Source of the DNA: Pseudomonas laurylsulfatiphila
GTDB lineage: Bacteria; Pseudomonadota; Gammaproteobacteria; Pseudomonadales; Pseudomonadaceae
Assembly: GCF_002934665.1 (NCBI RefSeq)
Contig: NZ_NIRS01000007.1
Span: forward strand, 295,562-359,561
Length of the DNA: 64,000 nucleotides
Direction: 5' to 3'
Numbering within the stretch: the stretch's first letter is position 1; each line of letters starts with the position of its first letter. The notes under the pieces were generated by a model, which was given only the letters and a program-made list of their open reading frames with translations, was not told the DNA's origin and made no database searches. Of the stretch, positions 49,916 through 58,000 are shown piece by piece. Both the position numbers and the translations under genes were made by a program.

Positions 49916-51007
49916 ATGTGTTCGTATAAAAATAATATTGTGCGTTTGGCGTTCGGCGTTGTGCTCGGCCTGTCGCAGGGCGTCACCCAGGCGGCCGATT
50001 ACGTCGATGTGCTGGACCTGCCCGCCAGGGCCAGTGTCTTGGCGATCAACAGCCCGTTGTCCGGCATGACCCGCGCCGGCGGGCGCGTGATTACCGTCGG
50101 CCAGCGTGGCCATATTCTGTTTTCCGATGATGCCGGTCAGCATTGGCAGCAGGCCGCCGTGCCGGTCAGCGCCGATCTCACCGCCGTGAATTTTTCAACG
50201 CCAGCCCAAGGCTGGGCGGTGGGCAATGATGGCGTGGTGTTGCACAGCAGCGACGCCGGCGCGACCTGGAACAAACAACTCGATGGTCGCCAGATCGGCG
50301 AATTGCTCATCAAGCATTACTCGGCGCAGGCCAAGGCCGAGCCGGGCAACGAGCAATGGCCGCTACTGGTCGCCGAAGGCCAGAAGCTGGTCGATCAGGG
50401 CGCGGACAAACCGCTGCTCGACGTCTGGTTCGCCAATGAAAAAACCGGCTATGTGGTCGGCGTGTTCAACCTGATCCTGCGCACCGACGACGGCGGCCAG
50501 ACCTGGACGCCATTCCAGGACCGCACCGACAACCCGCAGGGTTTCCACCTCAACGCCATCGCCTCCACCGGCGACGCGTTGTACATCGCCGGCGAGCAAG
50601 GCCTGTTGCTCAAGTGGGACGACAGCGCCCAACGCTTCAATGCCGTGCCGACGCCGTATCAGGGCAGCTTCTTCGGCGTGCTCGGCAAGCCCGGCGAAGT
50701 GCTGGTCTACGGCCTGCGCGGCAACGTGCTGCGCAGCACCGATGGCGGCCAGAGCTGGACCGCGCTGGACAGCGGCCTGCACGTCAGCATCACCGCGGGC
50801 CTGATCGATGCCTGTGGCAATTATCGCTTGTTCACCCAGGGCGGGCAGATGCTGGTCAGCCAGGGGACGGGCGCGCAGATGCATCTGGTGCGGCAACCGG
50901 CACCGACGCCGGTCGCCGGCGCTGCCCAGTCCACCGACGGCGCCCTGGTGCTGGCGGGAAGCCGTGGTGCCCGGACGCTGTCCGCCGATCCAGCCCTCGA
51001 ACCCTAA
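49916..51007 (+). CDS. Ycf48/BNR-repeat beta-propeller protein, exported
   Basis: 363 residues. Signal peptide to about residue 27 (LAFGVVLGLSQGVTQAA). Repeated blades with HSSDAGATWNK, LRTDDGGQTWTPF and LRSTDGGQSWTAL are the Asp-box-like pattern of Ycf48/PSII-stability-type propellers. ATG at 49916; upstream in-frame sequence runs through the REP doublet and is rejected. In this operon type such proteins accompany the DUF1302/DUF1329/RND genes and may scaffold the envelope complex. Confidence 0.88.
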   Translation: MCSYKNNIVRLAFGVVLGLSQGVTQAADYVDVLDLPARASVLAINSPLSGMTRAGGRVITVGQRGHILFSDDAGQHWQQAAVPVSADLTAVNFSTPAQGWAVGNDGVVLHSSDAGATWNKQLDGRQIGELLIKHYSAQAKAEPGNEQWPLLVAEGQKLVDQGADKPLLDVWFANEKTGYVVGVFNLILRTDDGGQTWTPFQDRTDNPQGFHLNAIASTGDALYIAGEQGLLLKWDDSAQRFNAVPTPYQGSFFGVLGKPGEVLVYGLRGNVLRSTDGGQSWTALDSGLHVSITAGLIDACGNYRLFTQGGQMLVSQGTGAQMHLVRQPAPTPVAGAAQSTDGALVLAGSRGARTLSADPALEP

Positions 51008-51023
51008 GAGCGAGAACCCAGAC

Positions 51024-53543
51024 ATGGGCAACATCAAACAAGACGCCATGCCGGTGATCCGCGATGTGCGTGATTTCGACCACCGCTCCGGCAACCGCCT
51101 CGAACGCCTGGTGTTCAACTTCCGTCCGCTGTTCATGCTGCTGATGGCCCTGGCCACCGTGGTGCTCGGCTACATGGCGGCGACGCGCCTGGAGTTGCGC
51201 CCCAGCTTCGAAAAGATGATTCCGCAGAGCCAGCCGTACATCCAGAACTTCCTGGAAAACCGCGCTTCCCTGCGCGGGTTGGGCAACTCGGTGCGGGTGG
51301 TGGTGGAGAACACCCAGGGCGATATTTTCGATCCCGAATACCTCGACGTGCTCAAGCAGGTCAACGACCAACTGTTCCTCACCGAGGGCGTCGACCGCGC
51401 CTGGATGAAGTCGCTGTGGAGCCCGGCGGTGCGCTGGACCGAAGTCACCGAGGACGGTTTCCAGGGTGGCCCGGTGATGCCCGACACCTATTCAGGGCAG
51501 CCTGAGCAGATCGAACAGCTGCGCCAGAACATTTCCCGCGCCGGCATTGTCGGCAGCCTGGTGGCCAGCGACTTCAAGTCGACCATGCTGATTGTGCCGC
51601 TGCTGGACAAAGCCGCCGCCGGTGGCCAGCGCATCAACTATCACGCGTTTTCGCAGATGCTCGAAGAGCAGTTGCGCGACAAGATCGAATACGCCGGCGA
51701 CAGCGCTGCGCGTAAGTCCGGGGTGGAAGGCACCGGCCATTACAAGGTGCGGGTGATCGGCTTCGCCAAACTCATGGGTGACCTGATCGACGGCCTGATC
51801 CAGGTGATGATGTTCTTCGGTCTGGCCGTCGTCACTTCACTGGCCATCATCTACGCCTACACCCGTTGCGTGCGCAGCACCTTGCTGGTGGTCGGCTGCT
51901 CGCTGGTTGCGGTGGTCTGGCAACTGGGCATCGTCGCCTGGCTCGGTTACGCCATCGATCCGTACTCGGTGCTGGTGCCGTTTTTGATCTTCGCCATCGG
52001 CGTGTCCCACGCCGCGCAGAAGATGAACGGCATCATGCAAGACATCGCCCGTGGCACCCACAAGCTGATCGCCGCGCGCTACACCTTCCGCCGTCTGTTC
52101 ATCGCCGGCGTCACTGCATTGCTGGCCGATGCCGTTGGCTTTGCGGTACTGATGCTGATCGACATCCCGGTGATCCAGGACCTGGCGATCACCGCCAGCA
52201 TCGGTGTCGCGGTGCTGATCTTCACCTCGCTGTTGCTGATGCCGGTGGCGCTGTCTTACGTCGGCGTCGGCGCCAAGGCCGCCGAGCGCGCGCTGAAAAT
52301 CGACACCCGTGCCGAGAAGCACAAAGGCTTCGGCCGGTTGTGGGACGCGCTCGATCGCTTCACCACCGCCAAGTGGGCCACGGGCGCCGTGCTGGTCGCG
52401 GTATTGATGGGCATTGGCGGCTACGTGGTCAGCCTCAACCTGAAGATCGGCGACCTGGAAAGCGGTGCGCCGGAATTGCGCGCCGACTCGCGCTACAACC
52501 GCGACAACGCCTACATCACCCAGCACTACGCGCTGTCCAGCGACCTGTTCGCGGTGATGATCAAGACCGCGCCGGAAGGCTGCCTGAACTACAAGACCCT
52601 GGTGCTCGCCGACCGTCTGGCCTGGGAGCTGCAACAGTATCCGGGCGTGCAGGCCACCGCGTCCTTGGTCAACGCGGTACGGCAGATCACCGCCGGCACC
52701 TACGAAGGCAACCCCAAGCTCAACAGCATCCAGCGCAACCAGGACGTGCTCAACTATGCCGCGCAGCAAGCCTCGGTCAACTCCCCGGAGCTGTTCAACA
52801 CCGAGTGCTCGCTGATGCCGGTGATCGCTTTCCTCAAGGATCACAAGGCCGAAACCCTCGATGCGGTGGTGGCGATTGCTGACAAGTTCGCTAAAGAAAA
52901 CAGCAGCGACGATCGCCAGTTCCTGCTCGCGGCCGGCAGCGCCGGTATCGAGGCGGCGACCAACATCGTGGTGCGCGAAGCCAATCACACCATGCTGCTG
53001 TACGTGTACGCGGCGGTGACGTTGTTCTGCCTGATCACCTTCCGCAGCTGGCGGGCCACGCTGGTGGCGCTGTTGCCGCTGGTGCTGACCTCGATCCTCT
53101 GTGAAGCCTTGATGGTGGCCATGGGCATCGGCGTGAAAGTCGCGACCCTGCCGGTGATTGCCCTCGGCGTCGGCATCGGCGTGGACTACGCCCTGTACTT
53201 GCTCAGCGTGCAACTGCACTTCCAGCGCCAGGGCCTGCCGCTGTCCCAGGCCTACCGCAACGCCGTGTCCTTCACCGGCCGGGTGGTCGGGCTGGTGGGC
53301 ATCACCCTTGCCGCCGGCGTGGTGTGCTGGGTCTGGTCGCCGATCAAGTTCCAGGCCGACATGGGCATCCTGCTGACCTTCATGTTCCTGTGGAACATGC
53401 TCGGTGCGCTGATCCTGATTCCGGCCCTGTCGTATTTCCTGCTGCGCGAACGGACCCCGCAGCCGGGCTCCGCTAGCGCCGCCGAGAACACTGAATCCAC
53501 TGAACGTCCGGGCATGCCCCATGCCCTGACCACTTCCGAGTAA
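51024..53543 (+). CDS. RND-superfamily (MMPL/HpnN-like) transporter
   Basis: 839 residues. A cytosolic N-terminus, TM1 at about 38-57, a large periplasmic loop to about 250, five further helices to about 410, then the same pattern again (TM7 near 445-465, loop, five helices from about 660). The second half has ALGVGIGVDYALYLLSV, a typical RND TM4 proton-relay-like motif. These single-chain RND proteins export lipids such as hopanoids or mycolates. ATG at 51024; 16 bp after the Ycf48-like gene. Probably moves the hydrophobic substrate. Confidence 0.9.
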   Translation: MGNIKQDAMPVIRDVRDFDHRSGNRLERLVFNFRPLFMLLMALATVVLGYMAATRLELRPSFEKMIPQSQPYIQNFLENRASLRGLGNSVRVVVENTQGDIFDPEYLDVLKQVNDQLFLTEGVDRAWMKSLWSPAVRWTEVTEDGFQGGPVMPDTYSGQPEQIEQLRQNISRAGIVGSLVASDFKSTMLIVPLLDKAAAGGQRINYHAFSQMLEEQLRDKIEYAGDSAARKSGVEGTGHYKVRVIGFAKLMGDLIDGLIQVMMFFGLAVVTSLAIIYAYTRCVRSTLLVVGCSLVAVVWQLGIVAWLGYAIDPYSVLVPFLIFAIGVSHAAQKMNGIMQDIARGTHKLIAARYTFRRLFIAGVTALLADAVGFAVLMLIDIPVIQDLAITASIGVAVLIFTSLLLMPVALSYVGVGAKAAERALKIDTRAEKHKGFGRLWDALDRFTTAKWATGAVLVAVLMGIGGYVVSLNLKIGDLESGAPELRADSRYNRDNAYITQHYALSSDLFAVMIKTAPEGCLNYKTLVLADRLAWELQQYPGVQATASLVNAVRQITAGTYEGNPKLNSIQRNQDVLNYAAQQASVNSPELFNTECSLMPVIAFLKDHKAETLDAVVAIADKFAKENSSDDRQFLLAAGSAGIEAATNIVVREANHTMLLYVYAAVTLFCLITFRSWRATLVALLPLVLTSILCEALMVAMGIGVKVATLPVIALGVGIGVDYALYLLSVQLHFQRQGLPLSQAYRNAVSFTGRVVGLVGITLAAGVVCWVWSPIKFQADMGILLTFMFLWNMLGALILIPALSYFLLRERTPQPGSASAAENTESTERPGMPHALTTSE

Positions 53544-53549
53544 GCCAAG

Positions 53550-55328
53550 ATGTCTGAATACAAAGCTCCCCTGCGCGACATGCGCTTCGTACTCAACGAG
53601 GTTTTCCAGGTGTCCCGGCTCTGGGCCAGTTTGCCCGGCCTGGCCGACGTGATCGATGAAGAAACTGCCGCTGCCATCCTCGAAGAGGCCGGCAAGATCA
53701 CTGGCGAAGTCATCGCACCCTTGAACCGCGCCACCGACGAACAGGGCTGTACCTGGAGCAATGGTTCGGTCACCGCGCCAGAGGGTTTTGCCGGGGCCTA
53801 TCAAGCCTTCGCCGAGGGTGGTTGGGTCGGTGTCGGCGGTGATCCGCAGTACGGCGGCATGGGCATGCCCAAGGCGATTTCGGCGCAGGTCGAAGAGATG
53901 GTCAACTCGGCCAGCCTGTCGTTCGGCCTGTACCCGATGCTGACCGCCGGTGCCTGCCTGTCGATCAAGGCCCACGCCAGCGAAGAGCTCAAGCAACGCT
54001 ATCTGCCGAACATGTACGCCGGCACCTGGACCGGTTCGATGTGCCTGACCGAAGCCCACGCCGGCACCGACCTGGGCCTGATTCGCACCAAGGCCGAACC
54101 CCAGGCCGATGGCAGTTACAAGGTCAGCGGCAGCAAGATTTTCATCACCGGCGGCGACCACGACCTGACCGAGAACATCATCCATCTGGTGCTGGCGCGC
54201 CTGCCGGATGCACCGGCGGGGCCGAAGGGCATCTCGCTGTTCCTGGTGCCCAAGGTGCTGGTCAACGCCGACGGTTCGCTGGGTGAAAACAATGCGCTGT
54301 CGTGTGGCTCCATCGAACACAAGATGGGCATCAAGGCCTCTGCCACCTGCGTGATGAACTTCGATGGCGCCACCGGCTGGATCGTCGACGCGCCGAACAA
54401 AGGCCTGGCGGCGATGTTCACCATGATGAACTACGAGCGTCTGGGTGTGGGCATCCAGGGCCTGGCCCAGGGCGAGCGTTCCTACCAGAACGCCGTCGCG
54501 TACGCCCGCGACCGTCTGCAAAGCCGTGCGCCGACCGGTGCGCAGAACAAGGACAAGGCCGCCGACCCGATCATCGTGCACCCGGACGTGCGCCGCATGC
54601 TGTTGACCATGAAAGCCTTGAACGAAGGCGGCCGTGCGTTCTCCAGCTACGTCGCGTTGCAACTGGACACGGCCAGGTACAGCGAAGACGAAGTCACGCG
54701 CAATCGCGCGCAGGAACTGGTGGCGCTGCTGACCCCGGTGGCCAAGGCATTCCTCACCGACATGGGGCTGGAAACCACCTTGCACGGTCAGATGGTCTTC
54801 GGCGGCCACGGCTACATCCGTGAGTGGGGCCAGGAGCAACTGGTGCGCGACGTGCGCATCACGCAGATCTACGAAGGCACCAACGGCATCCAGTCCCTGG
54901 ACCTGGCCGGGCGCAAGATCGTCGGCAGCGGCGGGGCGCTCTACCGCTTGTTCGCCTCGGAAATCCGCAACTTTACCGCTAACGCCGCTGCGAACCTCGA
55001 CGAGTTCACCAAGCCGCTGAATGCCGCCGTGGACACCCTCGACGAGCTGACCGCGTGGCTGCTGGACCGGGCCCAGGGCAACCCGAATGAAATCGGCGCG
55101 GCCTCGGTCGAGTACCTGCACGTGTTTGGCTATACCGCGTACGCCTACATGTGGGCGCGCATGGCCAAGGCCGTCATCAGCGGGGATGCCGAAGACGATT
55201 TCTACACCAGCAAACTGGCGACCGCGCGTTTCTACTTCGCCCGGTTGCTGCCGCGTATCCACTCGTTGAGCGCATCGGTCAAGGCCGGTAGTGACTGCCT
55301 CTACGAGCTGAAAGCCGATCAGTTCTGA
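53550..55328 (+). CDS. Acyl-CoA dehydrogenase with C-terminal extension
   Basis: 592 residues, longer than the usual 380-400, with the N-terminal and C-terminal extensions of the FadE/very-long-chain group. SMCLTEAHAGTDLG and KIFITGGDHD mark FAD/substrate binding; LGVGIQGLAQGE and GGHGYIREWGQEQLVRDVRI mark the C-terminal catalytic region. It introduces a 2,3-double bond into an acyl-CoA. It starts 6 bp after the transporter gene and 23 bp before the ligase gene, so desaturation of the activated acid is its role. Confidence 0.92.
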   Translation: MSEYKAPLRDMRFVLNEVFQVSRLWASLPGLADVIDEETAAAILEEAGKITGEVIAPLNRATDEQGCTWSNGSVTAPEGFAGAYQAFAEGGWVGVGGDPQYGGMGMPKAISAQVEEMVNSASLSFGLYPMLTAGACLSIKAHASEELKQRYLPNMYAGTWTGSMCLTEAHAGTDLGLIRTKAEPQADGSYKVSGSKIFITGGDHDLTENIIHLVLARLPDAPAGPKGISLFLVPKVLVNADGSLGENNALSCGSIEHKMGIKASATCVMNFDGATGWIVDAPNKGLAAMFTMMNYERLGVGIQGLAQGERSYQNAVAYARDRLQSRAPTGAQNKDKAADPIIVHPDVRRMLLTMKALNEGGRAFSSYVALQLDTARYSEDEVTRNRAQELVALLTPVAKAFLTDMGLETTLHGQMVFGGHGYIREWGQEQLVRDVRITQIYEGTNGIQSLDLAGRKIVGSGGALYRLFASEIRNFTANAAANLDEFTKPLNAAVDTLDELTAWLLDRAQGNPNEIGAASVEYLHVFGYTAYAYMWARMAKAVISGDAEDDFYTSKLATARFYFARLLPRIHSLSASVKAGSDCLYELKADQF

Positions 55329-55351
55329 TCGAAGGACAAGGAACTCCAACC

Positions 55352-56995
55352 ATGCTGAAAACAAAAATAATTCCGCCTGCCGACGGCGCTTATGCCTATC
55401 CCTTGCTGATCAAGCAATTGCTGCTGTCCGGCGTGCGTTATGAGCCGGGCCGGGAAATCGTCTACGCCGACAAACTGCGCTACAGCTACCAGACGCTGAA
55501 CCAGCGCATCCGCCGCCTGGCCAATGCGCTGACGGCGGCCGGGGTCAAGGCCGGTGACACCGTGGCCTTGCTCGACTGGGACAGCCACCGCTACCTGGAA
55601 TGCTTCTTCGCCGTGCCGATGATCGGCGCGGTGCTGCACACGGTGAACATTCGCCTGTCGCCGGAGCAGGTGCTGTTCACCATGAACCACGCCGAGGATG
55701 ACCTGGTGCTGGTGCATGACGACTTCCTGCCCCTGGTCGAACAGATTCACGGACGGCTGGAAACGGTAAAAGGCTACCTGCAGCTCACCGATGACGAGGC
55801 GACCGCGACCTCGCTGCCGGTGCTCGGTGAGTACGAGCAGTTGCTGTCCCTGGCCCCGGACCAGTACGACTTCCCGGATTTCGACGAGAACTCGGTTGCC
55901 ACGCTGTTCTACACCACCGGCACCACCGGCGACCCGAAAGGCGTGTACTTCAGCCATCGGCAACTGGTGCTGCACACCCTGAATGCCGTCGGCACCCTGG
56001 GCGTCTATCAGGGCCAGCCGCTGCTGCGTTCCGACGATGTGTACATGCCGATCACGCCGATGTTCCACGTGCATGCGTGGGGCGTGCCGTATGTCGCGAC
56101 CCTGATGGGCATCAAGCAGGTCTACCCCGGCCGCTACGAGCCCAACAGCCTGGTCCGGCTGTACCGCGAAGAGAAGGTGACCTTCTCCCACTGCGTGCCG
56201 ACCATCCTGCAGATGATCCTCAACTGCGAGGAAGGCAAGGCGACCCGTTTCGACGGCTGGAAAATGCTCCTCGGCGGCAGCGCACTGACGCTTGGCATCG
56301 CCAGTGAAGCCAGCGCCAAAGGCATGGTGGTGCACGCCGGCTACGGCATGTCGGAAACCTGCCCGTTGCTGTGCCTGACCTACCTGCGCGACGAGGACCT
56401 TCAGCTATCCGCCGAAGCCCAGTTGCCGATCCGCATCAAGACCGGCACGCCGGTGCCGCTGGTCGACCTGAAGATCATCGACGCCGAAGGTAACGACGTG
56501 GCCCATGACGGCGAGTCCCTGGGCGAGATCGTGGTGCGCGCGCCGTGGTTGACCCAGGGCTATCTGAAAGCCCCGGACAAAGGCGCGGAACTGTGGCACA
56601 ACGGCTGGCTGCACACCGGCGACATGGCCTCGATCGACCAACAGGGCGGCGTGGAAATCAAGGACCGCATCAAGGACGTGATCAAGACCGGCGGCGAGTG
56701 GATCAGCTCCCTGGAACTGGAAAGCCTGATCAGCGAACACCCGGGCGTCATGTCCGTCGCGGTGGTGGGTATCGTCGATGAGCAGTGGGGCGAACGGCCC
56801 ATGGCCATGGTGGTGTGCGAGCCGGGGCAATACCTGGACCGCAAGATTCTGGAGACGCACCTACAAGCCTTCGTCGACGGCGGCCGCATCAACAAATGGG
56901 CGATCCCCAAGCAGTTCAAGTTCGTCGCCGAAATCCCCAAGACCAGTGTTGGCAAGATCAACAAGAAGCTGATCCGGGAAACGGAAGTGAACTGA
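55352..56995 (+). CDS. AMP-forming fatty acid-CoA ligase
   Basis: 547 residues. The P-loop TLFYTTGTTGDPKGVYFSH near 185-203, GYGMSETCPL near 332, WLHTGDMASID near 427, and the C-terminal catalytic lysine region KTSVGKINKKL at 531-541 are complete. It activates medium- or long-chain acids to CoA esters through an acyl-adenylate. P. putida carries a related ligase beside a DUF1302/DUF1329 pair that acts on medium-chain acids, as far as I recall. AAGGAACTCC precedes the ATG. Last gene of the operon. Confidence 0.92.
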   Translation: MLKTKIIPPADGAYAYPLLIKQLLLSGVRYEPGREIVYADKLRYSYQTLNQRIRRLANALTAAGVKAGDTVALLDWDSHRYLECFFAVPMIGAVLHTVNIRLSPEQVLFTMNHAEDDLVLVHDDFLPLVEQIHGRLETVKGYLQLTDDEATATSLPVLGEYEQLLSLAPDQYDFPDFDENSVATLFYTTGTTGDPKGVYFSHRQLVLHTLNAVGTLGVYQGQPLLRSDDVYMPITPMFHVHAWGVPYVATLMGIKQVYPGRYEPNSLVRLYREEKVTFSHCVPTILQMILNCEEGKATRFDGWKMLLGGSALTLGIASEASAKGMVVHAGYGMSETCPLLCLTYLRDEDLQLSAEAQLPIRIKTGTPVPLVDLKIIDAEGNDVAHDGESLGEIVVRAPWLTQGYLKAPDKGAELWHNGWLHTGDMASIDQQGGVEIKDRIKDVIKTGGEWISSLELESLISEHPGVMSVAVVGIVDEQWGERPMAMVVCEPGQYLDRKILETHLQAFVDGGRINKWAIPKQFKFVAEIPKTSVGKINKKLIRETEVN

Positions 56996-57015
56996 GGGAT
57001 AAAGCCAGAAACCTT

Positions 57016-57113
57016 GTAGGAGCGAGCCTGCTCGCGATGGACTGGAGAGCGCTGCGTTTAACCAGGTAACCCGCGTAATCGTTAACGACCATCGCGAGCA
57101 GGCTCGCTCCTAC
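57016..57113. repeat. REP doublet (GAGC class) with GTTAACGA core in reverse
   Basis: GTAGGAGCGAGCCTGCTCGCGATGG and its reverse complement; the core carries ATCGTTAACGACC, the same core motif as the tandem array but in the reverse direction. Confidence 0.85.
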
Positions 57114-57277
57114 AGGAATCCAGCAGCGGGCGGTTTTTGGATAGTCCGGTTGGCGTCATCTTTGTCATAGTCCTGGCCAGAGATAACGCCCCGTTGGTCG
57201 CAGTTTTCAGCGCTTGTGCCAAGCTGAACGGGGTATTGAACCGCTGTGCATCAGTCAAACCCCAGGAAGCCCACGAC

Positions 57278-57622
57278 ATGAACCTTGCCCGTGCATCAAA
57301 CGTCCGCCACGAGTTCTACAAGGCCGTCTGGTTCTACTTCAAAGTGGTGTGGCCGATCTTCTCGATACTGCTGCTAGTGATCATTGCGTTCGGCCTCATC
57401 ATCGCCCACCTGGAAGGGTGGAGTCCGTATGACGGCGTCTACTTCGCCTTCGTGACCGGCCTGACCATCGGCTACGGAGAACTGGTGCCCAAACTGGCCG
57501 TGTCTCGGGTACTGGCGATCCTGCTGGGGTTCAATGGGGTGCTGATGACGGCGACATTCGCGGCGATCAGTGTCCGGGCGATTGAAGTGACGGTGACAGC
57601 CGCGAGGAAGGGTGAGGAGTAG
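57278..57622 (+). CDS. Minimal two-TM potassium channel-like protein
   Basis: 114 residues: TM1 at about 25-43 (PIFSILLLVIIAFGLII), a pore helix then selectivity filter T63-I-G65-Y66-G67-E68, and TM2 at about 74-98. No cytoplasmic RCK or cyclic nucleotide domain follows; the tail ends RKGEE. This is the KcsA-like pore module alone and would form a tetramer. ATG at 57278 with AGGAAG about 9 nt upstream; upstream in-frame sequence lacks signals. Function: K+ conductance, regulation unknown. Confidence 0.85.
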   Translation: MNLARASNVRHEFYKAVWFYFKVVWPIFSILLLVIIAFGLIIAHLEGWSPYDGVYFAFVTGLTIGYGELVPKLAVSRVLAILLGFNGVLMTATFAAISVRAIEVTVTAARKGEE

Positions 57623-57668
57623 GGTGTAGCCTGGCCAGCCCAAATCCCAACCCCAGCACAAATCCCCT

Positions 57669-57756
57669 GTGGGAGCGAGCTTGCTCGCGATAGCGGTGTA
57701 TCAGCCAGCAAAAATGCTGAATGTTAAGCCCTCATCGCGAGCAAGCTCGCTCCCAC
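57669..57756. repeat. REP doublet (GAGC class)
   Basis: GTGGGAGCGAGCTTGCTCGCGA and its reverse complement, between convergent channel and fdsD genes. Confidence 0.85.
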
Positions 57757-57778
57757 AGTTTTTTTTGCAGCCAGCAGG

Positions 57779-58000
57779 CTAAGCCCCCCAACCCGCCCCA
57801 CTCACCGCCGCCTGCACCAGCGGGTGCAGGTCCGCCCCTTTATGCTCCGTCTGCCAGGCCAGCAATTCCTTGCGCATGCTCGGCGCCCAGTACATCTGCA
57901 GATGATTGCGCACGCTGAGCACCGCCTGTTGCTGGTCCGGCTGGCTGGCGAAGTACTGGGCGATCTGGTTGGCCATCTTGATCAGGTTGTCAGTACTCAT
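57779..58000 (-). CDS. fdsD: Formate dehydrogenase delta subunit
   Basis: 73 residues: LIKMANQIAQYFASQPDQQQA, then MYWAPSMRKEL, the pattern of FdsD. FdsD is a small assembly or stability subunit of soluble NAD-dependent molybdenum formate dehydrogenases. It overlaps fdsA by 4 bp (ATGA) and is the last gene of the operon. Confidence 0.93.
   Translation of the reverse strand: MSTDNLIKMANQIAQYFASQPDQQQAVLSVRNHLQMYWAPSMRKELLAWQTEHKGADLHPLVQAAVSGAGWGA

Noticed and set aside
51837..55364. 1175-codon open frame on the minus strand
   Set aside because: It is the antisense shadow of the RND transporter and acyl-CoA dehydrogenase genes, both with clear family motifs on the + strand.
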